This document shows positions 12,401 through 24,080 of a stretch of DNA of 64,000 nt, in pieces (the first letter of the stretch is position 1; the number at the start of each line of letters is the position of its first letter). This DNA comes from Chondrosia reniformis. Taxonomy: Eukaryota; Porifera; Demospongiae; Chondrillida; Chondrillidae. The stretch spans positions 7,454,501 to 7,518,500 of the forward strand of contig OX359189.1 in assembly GCA_947172415.1 (NCBI GenBank), read 5' to 3'. The notes under the pieces were generated by a model. It searched no databases. It was not told where the DNA came from and saw nothing but the letters and a program-made list of their open reading frames with translations. The translations under genes were made by a program, and so were the position numbers.

Positions 12401-15400
12401 TCAAATATCAGCATAGATGGAGCCATCAGAAGGTGTGAGGTAACCCACACCAACCAGTATGACATCCAGGATACTCCAAAGACCCAGACCACCGAAGGAG
12501 AACAACTTTCCCAAAGCTGAGCCCCAGTATCCCAGGTAAAAGCGATCCACGCCAAATCCTCCTAAAGTTATACTAAATATAAGAAAAGACAGGAGGATAC
12601 AGGATACTAGCTATCTTCTGCAGTTCAACATATATACATACGAATTCCCTGTTTTTGAAGTCCTACTAACACATCATGTATTCTATAGATACATTCAGTC
12701 GTTTATTGATCTACAAACAGTTAATCTAATACATGCATGAAGGAACATAAGAGATAATCTCATTAGAGGAACTACACAAGGAAACAATTAGGGCAACACC
12801 AATGAACAGTGAACCATTGATTAACGGCTACTTAGGAATACAAAGTGATAGTTATTTACAACTGTCCTGGACATTAAGCAATTAGCTGTTTCACCAAAGG
12901 TAAACTTTATATAGTGAGGCCTGTCTTGGTCTTATTAGAGAGGTGGCTGCATTATGGATAGTCTTGTGTATAGCTCATTATATGTACAATTTTGCCAGGA
13001 TATTATGGAGGAGAATATAGATTCAAAGTTGACCACTCTATTCAGGTGACTGCTTATACAGTACTTCTATTGTATAGACTTACTAACACCCAACTGTTGT
13101 ATACAATTCCATATATACAGTTCCACTTACCTGAGCACCCAGGCTACGCTCCATTTTAGTGTGGACACTCTATTGCATAACACCATCTTCTCAAATGTCC
13201 TATTACCTGAGGTATGAGATAGGAGGTATTAGCTGAGGTATGAGATAGGAGGTATTAGCTGAGGTACAAGATAGGTAGTATTAGCTGAGGTACGAGATAG
13301 GTAGTATTAGCTGAGGTACGAGATAGGTAGTATTAGCTGAGGTACGAGATAGGTAGTATTAGCTGAGGTACGAGATAGGTAGTATTAGCTGAGGTACGAG
13401 ATAGGTAGTATTAGCTGAGGTACGAGATAGGTAGTATTAGCTGAGGTACGAGATAGGTAGTATTAGCTGAGGTACGAGATGGGAGTATTAGCTGAGAGTA
13501 TTTCAATGAAATAAATAATCTAAAACACCATTTTCCTACATACTACGTACATCTAAAATCTTACAGGGAGCTAAACCTAGTGAGAGATTTGGATAAGGTC
13601 TTCTCTTTATTCTTCTAGTCTACTGGGCCAGATAAACAAACAAAATAATAATCAAAATATACCTGTTAAATCATGTTTACAAGAAGAGTAAAATCACTAG
13701 GAGATGAACCCAATCTACTGGTGGTTTATTATTTTACATTAAATGCATTAGCCATAAAGCCATACCATAAAGTACATAATAACATGTATACTACAGTTTA
13801 CATATTGTCAACTCCAAACTTATGCAATATTAAGGATAGCAATTACTAGACTTAGAGTGATAATCAAACCACAAGTATTCACTCTAAAACAGCATTGGGA
13901 GGGAAATGTATGAAATAAGAAGTGACTGATAATTGAACTGACAGACATCATTACTCTGATTATCAGTGAGCTTTGGAGCACGAATAGGATTTGAGCTTCG
14001 GAGCACAAATAGGATTTGAGCTTGGGAGCACGAATAGGATTTGAGCTTGGGAGCACGAATAAGATTTGAGCTTGGGAGCACGAATAAGATTTGAGCTTCG
14101 GGGCACGAATAGGATTTGAGCTATAGCCATTAGTCACTTTGACATTCATGTAATCATTATCTTCAGTTCTGAAATGAAGTAAACAGTTGTACAACTCTAT
14201 CCTACAAGACAGATGTAGACAGCAGAGCCTAATAAAGGCACATTTGAGCTTACTACAGTATAGAAATACAATAGTTGTGGTTGGATTATCACTCTGTGGT
14301 TAAACATGGATACACTTATCCCTACCAATGCAATATAGACTATTGTTGGTCATGGTACAGAACGTTTTGTATCTCAGCCTGTCCAAACCTGGTCCATTGT
14401 CATAGGCCTACATGCGTGAAGGGAGAGTATTCAATCATTGCGGTATACCACATGTGAGACAGATCTACTTTTAGGTGATCTGCCAATACAATACGTATGT
14501 TGTGAAGGGTGTTTAGGGGCAATATTCACAAAAGATTGAGACTTTCTCTCTTTGAGATGACCTCAATGAATAAAACAGTAGAACAGAATCAGAAATGTGT
14601 AGCATAATCTTCTGAGGAGTTTTGATTCTCATTTGCATAGCAAACCTATAGTAATTCAGCCATTTCTAATGGCCTACAAGGGGAATACAGTATAACCACG
14701 CATATTCGGTCCCTGAAGTTATGGGCACCTCAATCAGTAATTCATTCAATTGTGAAAATTGCAAGTGACAGTTAATCGAAACTCACACTGCACGTCTCAT
14801 CATTAAGTGAGCTACAGTGGTAGTTAGAGGAGTCCACCAGGTAGCACGAGGTACATGTCCCATTCCTCTGACATGTCTGGTTGCCCTATAGAGGAATAGC
14901 GTAAAACAGCCACATATAGACAGGATTGCATCATGTAACTCTCCGAGTTCACCCCACCCATCCAACTCCACCCCCTCACGCCCACATCCCAATTTAAACT
15001 AGCATGTCTAAACACAATAACATCAATTTGAATTTAACATCCATCAGAGGAGGAGAATGACCCAGTGGAGAAAGAACACTACTCCTATCCAACCTGTCTA
15101 AGTATTCACCTCTCTAAGATATGCATGGTTTGTTTGGGCCCAATCACAACATACATAAAGAGGAGTTAAATTGCAAACCCATTAAAGAATGTAAATTAAT
15201 TATTTCCAACACACACTGTACATACGTATATGGGCATAGACATTGCCTAAATTAATCATGTAGGACTACAACTGTATATATTCTAAATGCAGTGCTATCA
15301 TTTTCCTTCCATACTCACCGTACAGGTATCAATTGTTGGTAAACAAGTAAGTTCTACGTTTTCTCCGTAGGAGCAGTTGTTTCTATCCTTGTAAGAACAC

Positions 15401-15603
15401 GTGAAACAGTTTGCCGGCAGTGAACAACAGTCATTTCGAAAATCGAAAAATGGACAAATAGAGGATATTGTCAGATTTGATTCGTTAGCCGATTCCATAT
15501 TTTCTTCTTCACCCTGTCCAACCACCACAACGTAGGAGTACAGTAACACTGTCAGAACGAGCCACTGAAGAATTCTTAGTTTTTTCATGTACTTGACCGC
15601 CAT
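12401..15603 (-). CDS. TM2D3: TM2 domain-containing protein 3 (TM2D3/almondex)
   Basis: Five exons: 15603-15319, 14885-14787, 14407-14326, 13206-13131 and 12572-12401 (TGA), giving 237 aa, close to the vertebrate protein. An N-terminal signal peptide (about 8-30) precedes a Cys-rich luminal region (CSLPANCFTCSY then NCSYG, and later ETC, FC and YCIGNRTF) that matches TM2D3. It is followed by TM helix 1 (KWSVAWVLSITLGG), the D190-R191-F192 motif and TM helix 2 (SILDVILVGVGY), with a short tail. TM2D proteins are endomembrane/cell-surface proteins; fly almondex is needed for Notch signalling. The start of exon 3 is ambiguous. A second pairing (donor after TGCA, acceptor at 14394) also keeps frame but has a poor pyrimidine tract. 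The 3' splice site of exon 4 abuts an 11-copy tandem array. The ATG context CAAAATGGCGGTC is TISU-like, which fits a very short 5'UTR. Confidence 0.9.
13207..13492. repeat. 26-bp tandem array (about 11 copies) made of the TM2D3 exon-4 3' splice site
   Basis: The plus-strand unit CTGAGGTACGAGATAGGTAG plus TATTAG repeats every 26 bp from 13207 to about 13492. Read on the minus strand, each unit ends TACCTCAG followed by CTAATA. The true exon-4 acceptor is TACCTCAG followed by GTAATA at 13206. The array therefore starts exactly at the splice junction and offers about ten further AG acceptors upstream of the real one. Later copies are nearly identical, so the expansion is recent. Confidence 0.9.
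13505..13640 (-). repeat. Main interspersed element, degenerate
   Basis: ACACCATTTTCCTACATACT, CTAAACCTAGTGAGAG and CTGGGCCAGA are retained. It lies in TM2D3 intron 3. Confidence 0.7.
13968..14117. repeat. 25-bp minisatellite x 6 in TM2D3 intron 3
   Basis: A unit containing GAGCACGAATAGGATTTGAG repeats every 25 bp. Because 25 is not a multiple of 3, it creates long open frames on the minus strand. These are an artefact of the repeat. Confidence 0.85.
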
Positions 15604-15666
15604 TTTGTAACAAATATCGATATATCGAACGAAAAAGAATTGTCAATCCAGAAAAAAGGTATCAAA
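15604..15666 (-). promoter_or_regulatory. 63-bp PPOX-TM2D3 gap with TATCGATA element
   Basis: This gap holds the end of the PPOX message and the TM2D3 promoter/5'UTR. It contains TATCGATATATCGA, which includes TATCGATA, the DRE core of insect core promoters. There is no AATAAA or ATTAAA. Use of the DRE in this organism is an inference. Confidence 0.5.
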
Positions 15667-18600
15667 TCAAACGTGCTTCATAATTTTGTCTACACATTTA
15701 ATGGCGTTATCTATGCAGTCATTTACACTGACTCCGAAATAGGAGGCGCCAATCAGGGACAAAGGAAGCTTCCGAATTTCTTTGTTGACTGTGTCTAGAG
15801 AGAAAAAAGAGAAAAAAGTGCAAAACTATGAAAGTATAGTCGGCAATCTACAATAGCCACATGGACCAGCCGCTTATCCAGTGTATGATCAGTGAAAACT
15901 GGTGATAAAACTGATACAGTCCTGTGTGCGTACCTAGGATCTTGTGGTGACCAACTTTATATTGTGGAATGCAGTTCTAAGAGAAAGGTAACATCAGCAT
16001 AGAATTCACACACAACTCCAAAGCTATATTTAAAGCAATGCTAATAATGTACCTTCTGTAGGAACACTCTTGTTAAGGTTGGTTTGGAAGTGATACCAAG
16101 GTGCTGCCTAAGAGCTGACAATCCAGTTTCTTCAATATTTGCAGTATTAGCCTTCTCCGGATCACCAAATAGCTCTTTAAACCAAGCTCCACCCATCATC
16201 ACCTGAATGGACACACCCTCAAATAAACACATAGTCTTCTAAATGCGTAGAGATATCTTGCCCGTAGAGAACTATTTGTGACATTTGGAGACGGAAGAGG
16301 ATTAGGCTTATAATAAGAGACTGATGATTGAGAGACATGATGGAGAGTTGCATTACCAGCAAAGAGACCACAAGAAGGAAGACACAATAGAAAAGTCATC
16401 CATGTGGACAGAAAGGGGCTGGCTCAAGCACTGAGCCTCGAGGATCTCCAGCTCAGTGGGTAGGGCTTGGACCGTAGCATGCCTAAACAGGACTGCACCA
16501 ATGTCAGTGACTAAGAGCAGATCCAGGGGGAGGAGTCACAAGTGCCACGCCCCCTCCTTTATATTGTAAATCAAGGCTAGACCATAGAACAGTTCATTCT
16601 GGTTCAGTGGACTAAGAGACCACTCTGGTTGCTACCCAATTAGGAAAGATGATTCACTTTACTGCCAATGGGCTCACCGTTAGTCTAGTTGTAGTGAGAT
16701 CTGGCCTGTTGTGTTCTGGGAATGAACAGGAGTCATTTACAACACCAAGGATGTCCTCATTCTGATTGGATGGCACTAAGTAACCAAATGACTACAAAAA
16801 GGGATTGAAAATGGGCAAAATGAGGCCAATTGTCAATATGAGGGTGTTTGGTGATGTTTACCTACTTATCCTATGTACTGTCTATATCCACTTATAGATA
16901 TACTTAAATATGCCGATAACTGTAATGGAAGGTGTGCTATATTTTTGATGTGAATATATACAATTGAAAAGTCAGCTATTTCCTAACGTTTGGTGGTAAT
17001 TTATGGCATTTTGCAATTCTGAGAATTTGCAAAGAATCATTAATCAGACATCAAATGATTGAACAATTAATACTATTATATGCTTTATATGTGCATGGAC
17101 AATGGACAATGGACAATGGACAATGGACAATGGACAAAGGACAATGGACAATGGACAATGGACAATGGACAATGGACAATGGACAATGGACAATGGACAA
17201 TGGACAATGGACAATGGACAATGGACAGGGGGTGTTAATAAACAGAAAAAATCATCAAAATTCGTATTTCTAATCAACTAGCTTGTACTGTATACCTCTC
17301 TAAATCGATCAGGAAGGACCTGACCTTTGAACTCTACATTCATCAAAGCTACAGAGACTCCAGTTATACTTGTTAGGGCACCAATCAGAGCTGACATGTG
17401 ATTGGGCAGGAGAGGAGCCAATGCTAGAGGACACAATAACAATGAAGACATTTGCATGATAATTCAGAAAGGATGACGAAATAATGCATAACTACGTACA
17501 TAGAGAATGAAATGCCATGCAGTACAACTGTACCTCTTTATGACAAGGATGTATATGCTCAGTGCAATTAACTCCCTGATTTTGTAAAAGAGTGGTACAT
17601 ACAAAGAACTTTAGATATGCAAATATAGGATCGTATACTAGGAACTGGAATTGAAATACACTACTTCTGGTTTTAAAATACAAGATTAATATAGATTACA
17701 AAATAGAAATACGTAGATTTAAAGAATTGTGTAGCAACCTTTATATGCATACGTATATGAATAATGAATAATCACTGAAGATTCTGTATGTTTGCTGTAT
17801 ACATTATAAGACCCTACCTTCTGATGGTAGAGAACTGATCACATGATCAGCGAGAATCACTTCAGAACCATCATTTACATAAACCTACATTACAAAGACG
17901 TGACATTAGAGCTATGGAGAGCAGCTACTACAAGTACTACACACACTCACTATTGGCCACAATGATATGTTAGGAGTGACAAACATTATTAAATAGTCAA
18001 CATGATAACCAAACCACAATTGTTTAAATATCCCATGTACATCATATTTAGAGGCAAAGAGGAGCAATGACACCCAGGACAGCTGTTTTAAATCACCACT
18101 AATATCTTGTTATTCTACCTTGGCCCTTCCATCATCTGTAAATTGTATTTCTGTACATGGCCGCTCCATCTGTAGTGAAATTCCACTTTTAACTAAATTT
18201 TCTTCCAAAGCTGTTACCAACTGGTGGATGCCTTCCTTGAAAGAGTAAATGACCCAGCGTTCCTTCTTGGTGTGCTGAAGAAGACAGCTTTCCTTTGAGA
18301 TGTCATTTGCTGCATACACATATCCAATTTGAAGAAAAACTACATTCCCCAAACCCCATTTAGAGTAAATATTGATATATAGCTAGCAGTCCTAAGTTTT
18401 TCCTAATTGGGGTCATCATAAAATGGCTGCTGAGCAATTACTGGTAATTACATGATAGTTGGCCTAAGAAAATACACAGTAGATCCTTACCAGTTCTGTT
18501 GAACAGTAATCCCCTGATGATTGAGCCATATTGCTGCTCATACTGGTGCAGCCAGGGGAAGCAGGATCTTACACTCAACTCGTCAGCTCTGCCCGCAAAT

Positions 18601-20816
18601 ACACCTCTACAGAGTGGGTCAATCAGGTAGTCAGCAACCTGTAAGTAGGTCAACAACCTGTAAGTAGGTCAACAGCCTGTAAGTAGGTCAACAACCTGTA
18701 AGTAGGTCAACAACCTGTAAGTAGGTCAACAGCCTGTAAGTAGGTCAACAACCTGTAAGTAGGTCAACAGCCTGTAAGTAGGTCAACAACCTGTAAGTAG
18801 GTCAACAGCCTGTAAGTAGGTCAACAACCTGTAAGTAGGTCAACAACCTGTAAGTAGGTCAACTCTAGGATTCTCATACAAAGCTCTCACTAGGTTGAGT
18901 TTCCTATAGGCATTTACTCTAATTTAGATGTAGCATATTGAAAAATGGTGCGTTACATTACTCATGAAATTAAATCTACAAAATGTCCTACGCAAGAAGA
19001 AACAACATTGGGTTTCATGAAAGGGTGAAAAGAGAGTTCAACTCCTAGTAATTATTGACTCCTTCATATTTTCCCTCTTGATGATGTTAGATTACTTGTG
19101 GTTAGATTATCACTTTGATTTCACACATAGTATAATACTCATCCTACTTAATATACTGTATATCTACGTATGTTCGTACCTCTTGACCAAATCTGCGTAA
19201 TATAAAGTCTCTTATACTTTCATCTTCTTCAATAGCTGTCTTACTTATAAATGGTTCCCTCAATAACGTACCTACAACAACCACAAAGAGTAGAATATAC
19301 ACACAATCTAAACAAAAAGTAATACAGTGGAACCTGTATAAGACGGTCACCCTTGGGACCTGACCAACTGGCTGTTATACAGAGGTGGCCTGCTTACAGA
19401 GTTTGCATCAAATATAATTACAATACATAATAATATGGCGAAACAGTATAATTTCGAAGTCAGCGATGATCAACTCCTTTGCAACTCCTACAGGTTAATA
19501 ATGCACACAAATCAATATGTATTCATTTGGGACTTCTCCTAGTGACCAGCTTATACTAGGCGACCGCCTAACTCAGGTGACTGCTGACACAGGTTCCACT
19601 GTATATGCGTGTGTCCATTCAAGGTAAGTTATACAATACTGTTTTGTAGGTGGCCTAGAGATTCTCAAAAAGTTAATTATAATAAACATTTCAAAGACAA
19701 GTTCAACAGAGGTATATTACGTAGAAGAAAGCCATAAATTATTTCTTCTGATTTCTTGACAATTTAAGATGCAAAAATTCATCAACACACTTTAATTACT
19801 AGTACATACCAATTAAAGGCTTGGAAAATGGAGGCTTGGCTCTCAATAACCACGAAGGTCCTGACGGCAGGGGGAGGAGGCCATGCTCTGTGGTGTAAAT
19901 AAAGCGGTTCCTTGCAGCAGGATGTGACCGCTTGACAGGAAGCATGGATGACGCAATACCCAAACTCTCAATCTAATATGATGGGAAGATGTGTAGTATA
20001 CAAGATACGAGCCATATAAGATGGTTGTGGTTTATTATCACAGGGTAGCAGTAAGATGGTTGTGGTTTATTATCACAGGGTAGAAGTAAGATGGTTGTGG
20101 TTTATTATCACAGGGTAACAGTACATATACAGTACATACAATATAAGAACTTCTCATATGAATAGATGTTGATTATATAGGTGAAGACAAGGGGCATGAA
20201 ACTTGGGACAACTTATGGACACATAGATACTGATAATTTAGTCCTTGTGTCAATCAATGTGTATATCATATCTAGTTCTATTTCATTCAGTAAAAACAGT
20301 CTCATCGGATAGTTAAGTGATCCTGTTTATACAATTGAGCAATGAATGCAACAATGGTCCAAGTTTACAGAAAAGCATCACTTTCTATTTTTAGACAGTC
20401 ACATGACCTTCAGAGGTCTCCATGGTTACCACTAATGAAGACTACCAGATGTATAATTGCCAGGTTTGGTGGTCAATAAAATTGCTAGTGTTAATCCAGT
20501 AAACACCTTATGTATGGTATGCGAGCTAATTACATATACGTACATATATAACATATATAAAATATACGTACTATTTAGTATTTCTGACCATTTTTAAAGT
20601 ACTTTTAGCCGAATCGCCACTGACTCGGACACTTCGCGGACCAGTCTCCATGATGGCTCCATTTTCAGTTTTATAAGACTGTATCCAGCCGCCCAGCCTT
20701 GAGCTCCTCTCTAGTAGGGAGATGGATGCCCCACTGTTGACTTGACTGAGTCTCCAAGCGGCTGCTAGTCCTGATATACCGCCTCCCAACACTACTACAG
20801 ACTGTGGTCCTGACAT
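15667..20816 (-). CDS. PPOX: Protoporphyrinogen oxidase
   Basis: Eleven exons in consistent phase: 20816-20589, 19972-19810, 19271-19180, 18638-18491, 18309-18119, 17884-17818, 17423-17296, 16791-16678, 16202-16053, 15976-15934 and 15794-15667 (TGA), giving 483 aa, about the length of human PPOX. The enzyme oxidises protoporphyrinogen IX to protoporphyrin IX with FAD and oxygen, the penultimate step of haem synthesis, at the mitochondrial inner membrane. Family blocks appear in order: FAD-binding [15 protein letters not shown] (7-21, G11-G16), [59 protein letters not shown] and the C-terminal FAD contact [13 protein letters not shown]. The N-terminus starts directly at the Rossmann fold with no long presequence, as in animal PPOX. 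The exon-1 donor GTCAGA is weak, but the join has no gap against the family. The exon-4 acceptor is embedded in a 12-copy tandem array. The stop lies 63 bp before the TM2D3 ATG. Confidence 0.97.
16435..16510 (+). mobile_element. tRNA-like SINE head
   Basis: CTCCAGCTCAGTGGGTAGGG is a good tRNA D-arm/A-box match, followed by arm-like sequence, but the cloverleaf is not intact. It is probably a tRNA-derived SINE remnant, in the PPOX intron between exons 8 and 9. Confidence 0.45.
17096..17231. repeat. 7-bp tandem repeat (ACAATGG)n
   Basis: About 19 copies of ACAATGG, one altered, lie in the PPOX intron between exons 7 and 8. They give open frames on both strands that are not genes. Confidence 0.95.
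18638..18862. repeat. 19-bp tandem array (12 copies) made of the PPOX exon-4 3' splice site
   Basis: The phrase GTAAGTAGGTCAAC recurs every 19 bp from 18641 to 18850. On the minus strand each unit reads CCTACTTACAG then GTTGTTGAC. The real acceptor is CTTACAG then GTTGCTGAC at 18638. The unit therefore copies the 3' splice site plus the first nine or so exon bases. Use of a neighbouring copy would add 19 nt and shift the frame. Confidence 0.93.
18868..18968 (+). repeat. Main interspersed element, fragment next to the PPOX splice-site array
   Basis: CAAAGCTCTCACTAGGTTGA, TTTCCTATAGGC and ATGTAGCATATTG are retained. Confidence 0.75.
19325..19601. mobile_element. Tc1/mariner-type MITE in PPOX intron 2
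   Basis: The left end CAGTGGAACCTGTATAAGAC and the right end TGACACAGGTTCCACTG are inverted repeats, with TA flanking each side as a target-site duplication. At about 277 bp without coding capacity it is a non-autonomous element. Confidence 0.75.
20010..20117. repeat. 35-bp tandem repeat x 3 in PPOX intron 1
   Basis: A unit containing AGATGGTTGTGGTTTATTAT then CACAGGGTA occurs three times. Confidence 0.9.
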
Positions 20817-20900
20817 TGGTACTATGTATTAGTTCGCGTGTATCCCGTCTCCATATTTTACTGGATTACGTCACACCGCTGGTGAGATGTCAGTAAAATG
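20817..20900 (-). promoter_or_regulatory. PPOX promoter with CRE-like motif
   Basis: About 45 bp upstream of the PPOX ATG lies TTACGTCA (minus strand TGACGTAA), a CREB/ATF-type site, in a locally CpG-containing stretch. Function is inferred from sequence only. Confidence 0.4.
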
Positions 20901-21055
20901 CAGTTTACTTTGTAAGTGACTTAATGTCATGAGCATGGGACCGGTTTGTCTTTTAAATACATCATTAAATAAATTTGTCTGCTACTACAGTTGTATACAC
21001 CTAATATAACATAAAGCTTACATAACTGACTAACTTGTACAATATGAAAACTTGG

Positions 21056-21262
21056 AGGATTCACAAAAGATCAAGAAAAAGAAAGAAACCCTAAAAGATT
21101 CCCAAGGTCATTGATGGAGGTGGAGTTCCCAGAAACAGCTGTCTGGCCCAGTGAAAAAAAGAAAAAAGAGAAGACTCCTGTATCATCCAAAGCTCTCACC
21201 AGCTACAGGCTTTTTAATTTATCACAGAATAGGCATGTATAGCATGTAGGAAAGTGGCCACG
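21056..21262 (+). repeat. Main interspersed element, near full length
   Basis: It contains ATTCACAAAAGATCAAGAAA, TCCCAAGGTCATTGATGGAG, TGTCTGGCCCAGTG and AATAGGCATGTATAGCATG. It lies downstream of the SLC25 stop. Confidence 0.85.
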
Positions 21263-21469
21263 GTGTGTATTAGAACTGATCTATATAGTGTGTGTGTGTG
21301 TGTTTCATTATATAAAGTATTTGCATTTGTTATGAGTGCACTCTGTATGTTACAAAAATAATTTCAATCACATTATGAAATTATACAAGTAGATTTGCTC
21401 ATACATGTACGTACCTACGTATATTATGTCTGTTGACATTACATTACATACTGTTTGACACACGTACAC

Positions 21470-24080
21470 TTAAGGCCACATGCAGTTCAAAAACTGCAAA
21501 CATTTGTCACGTGCCAGCCAAAGTGCAGCATTTGATGGAAATGCTCTTGCAAGGGCTGGTGTAAGACCTTTGTACAATGATTTGGCACCTACAGAACCAG
21601 GTATACTGTATTATATATTATGTATACACTCATTAGAAGGTAGCTTGAAAATCAACTTCTACATTAGCAATATAAATCATGATCAGATGTTAAATTATAT
21701 GGGCACATGACTATATATTACATGCCTTCATTGGTTGCAATGTCATATACTGTCCTGAATGGTGAGGTGGTCTCTGACGTTTTTGTCTATATAAAAAATT
21801 TGGCAATCTATAATCCCCATGCATTATTAGTACTGAAATCAAGGTGAGGGTCACTCCTTCTAAAGGAGTGATACTCTCACCAATATTTGAGAGTGAGAAT
21901 AGCACACAAAATTTGGTGTTGCTATAGGGTCAACTCAGTCTCACCTTTTTTATGAGAGTATCTCACAAATTTTTAACAGTGGCAATATATATACTTTGTA
22001 TATACTCAATTATTTATATTAATTCTAGACCTGTCAGTTTTTAGTTTTGTCATTCAAATTGAAACTGATATGCAATGAATGCTTGTATTTATATATGTAT
22101 ATACATTAAAGTGAAAGTGGGATCTATCTATCTATCGAATGTGCGCGCCTTACTGATGAAGACCTTTGTGGGCAAAACATTCTGAATCAATAACTTGTAT
22201 AAAATTATGCTGATGCTCACATTTGAAATCCACTAATCTTATAGTGAGCACAACAAATGAGCCATATTCATTAAAAGCTCTGACCAAGCTACTGTTAAAG
22301 CCATATACACAAATTGAATTATATACTATAAGTGTATATATACTATAAATTGAATAATAAGTCAACTGCTGAGTATTCAAAACAACTAATTAACCTGAAT
22401 TCTAGTTTTCCCAGTATCCCAGGGAAAGGACACAATCCATTGAGTAACTCCAGAAGCTCCACCCGGTAAAACTGATTTGAAGAAATCTGCATGTATACGT
22501 ATATGCATATAAAGGTTTAAAAATAATGATTAATTAATTAAATATATTATACACATAATATATAGTGCTGCATTTTGCTGTTCCTGGAAGCAACCCGGAA
22601 GTATATATAAATTCTAAGGGAAAGCTCCTAGTAATTTCTAACTTTATACCTATATAATTGAATCATCTTCCCTGATCCTCTATATACAGTGCAAGTTACA
22701 AATATACCATAGTAATCTAAATGTAAATATATAATTCATATGGCTCCAAGAAAGGACCTATATATAGAAAACATATAGGAAATTAGCTAACTATATAGCT
22801 AGCAAATACATGGTGTGAATGTGTATATAATTTTTGAGTTCCATCGGGTACATCATACACTACATATACTACAGTAACTATTAAATGTACTGAATTAATA
22901 TTATTTATATACCACTATTCCACTGTAATGAATCACTGAAGGCTTTAATTTGTGTTTTTGTAAAGAAAAATACTAGATACCCTGGTATATCTCTGAGCCA
23001 AGTGGAAACCAAACCCCTGAAGAAGCCATTCATTCCTTCTTCCCTGTACGTCATTCGAGCTATATCTCTAGAGGATGGAGTTTATTAAAATAGAGGAATC
23101 TTTAATATACACAAATTATATAACAAATTCAAATATGCATGGAGTGTAATTAACTATGAATATATATCAGTCCCACCCTCGTATATGCGTTCTATAGCTA
23201 TATTATTATACATCTGTATGAAATATCATCATGCATGTATCAAACCACAATTGCAAGTAATCACTTACAGACATAGGCCTACGTATATCATAAAGAGGGC
23301 GATTGCAAAACAAATTATAAGAAGCAACCGCTGGAAATTATACCTATAGAACAACACTGCATGCTATATAGTGCACGTATATACACTGAGCTATATACAA
23401 TTGGTTCAGCAATTTTGAATTCCCTCTTTTTATATGCTATATGCTGCCTGATCACTCATAATTATATTGACTCGCTCATGCAGGTTTTTTCTATACGTAT
23501 AGTCCGGGATTAACAGTACATCGTCAGACCATAGATTATCTACATATAACATAAGTATAATCTATATGGTCCTATATATACGTGCATGTGCAATTAATTT
23601 TCAACGAATATATATTTATAATCAGATTGACGTATACCTGATAGAAAGGCGATTCTCTTGCGACTGTTTCTGATAGACCTGAAGCTGACATTTGAAGAGT
23701 TCTAGAGGGGATACTACTAAAGCAGTAAAGAAACCAGACATCCCTCCGGCTATACCGATCTGCCACGGTTTCAGAGCTGATTCTTTGGTAACTTTAAAGA
23801 TGTATTGAACAATATTCTTATTATGTCCAAATGCAAAAAAGAGTATAGCATTCTCCAATAGAGCCGTGGCTACAGCCGGGGAAGAACCTGCGTAAAACCC
23901 AGGAATACCGCCGTCTTTCCATGTCTTTTTTATGGCAGTCGGAATATCCTTGTAAATAACAGGGTCTGACTGTAGTTTGACCTTGATTGTGTCGAATGGC
24001 TGGCCGACTATTACATTCGCTAAACCTCCAACTATTCCACTAATGACATCCTTTATACTTTGTTTTACAAACTTTCGCAT
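21470..24080 (-). CDS. Mitochondrial carrier (SLC25 family, ornithine/basic amino acid-like)
   Basis: Five exons: 24080-23638, 23067-22913, 22486-22395, 21786-21726 and 21588-21470 (TAA), giving 289 aa, normal for SLC25. All three signature repeats are present: QPFDTIKVKLQ (27-37), SPLELFKCQLQ (124-134) and FPWDTGKTRIQ (220-230), each at the end of an odd-numbered helix. The last exon reads SLYKGLTPALARAFPSNAA, a typical sixth-helix region. Such carriers exchange metabolites across the inner mitochondrial membrane. The first 100 residues (TGQPFDT-like start, FYAGSSPAVATALLENAILF) resemble ornithine and carnitine/acylcarnitine-type carriers, but I cannot fix the substrate. The junction after exon 4 fits the family exactly only with a GC donor (G/GCATGT). 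A GT alternative (end 21723, acceptor at 21604) keeps frame but inserts seven residues. Confidence 0.9.

Noticed and set aside
13820..14194. Minus-strand frames with NPIRAPKLKS repeats
   Set aside because: The 25-bp minisatellite cycles through all frames, and the stretch lies inside a TM2D3 intron.
17044..17277. Open frames on both strands
   Set aside because: Products of the ACAATGG heptamer repeat.
21480..21710. Plus-strand 76-codon open frame
   Set aside because: It overlaps the last exon of the SLC25 carrier on the minus strand, which matches the family (SLYKGLTPALARAF). The plus frame is a shadow.
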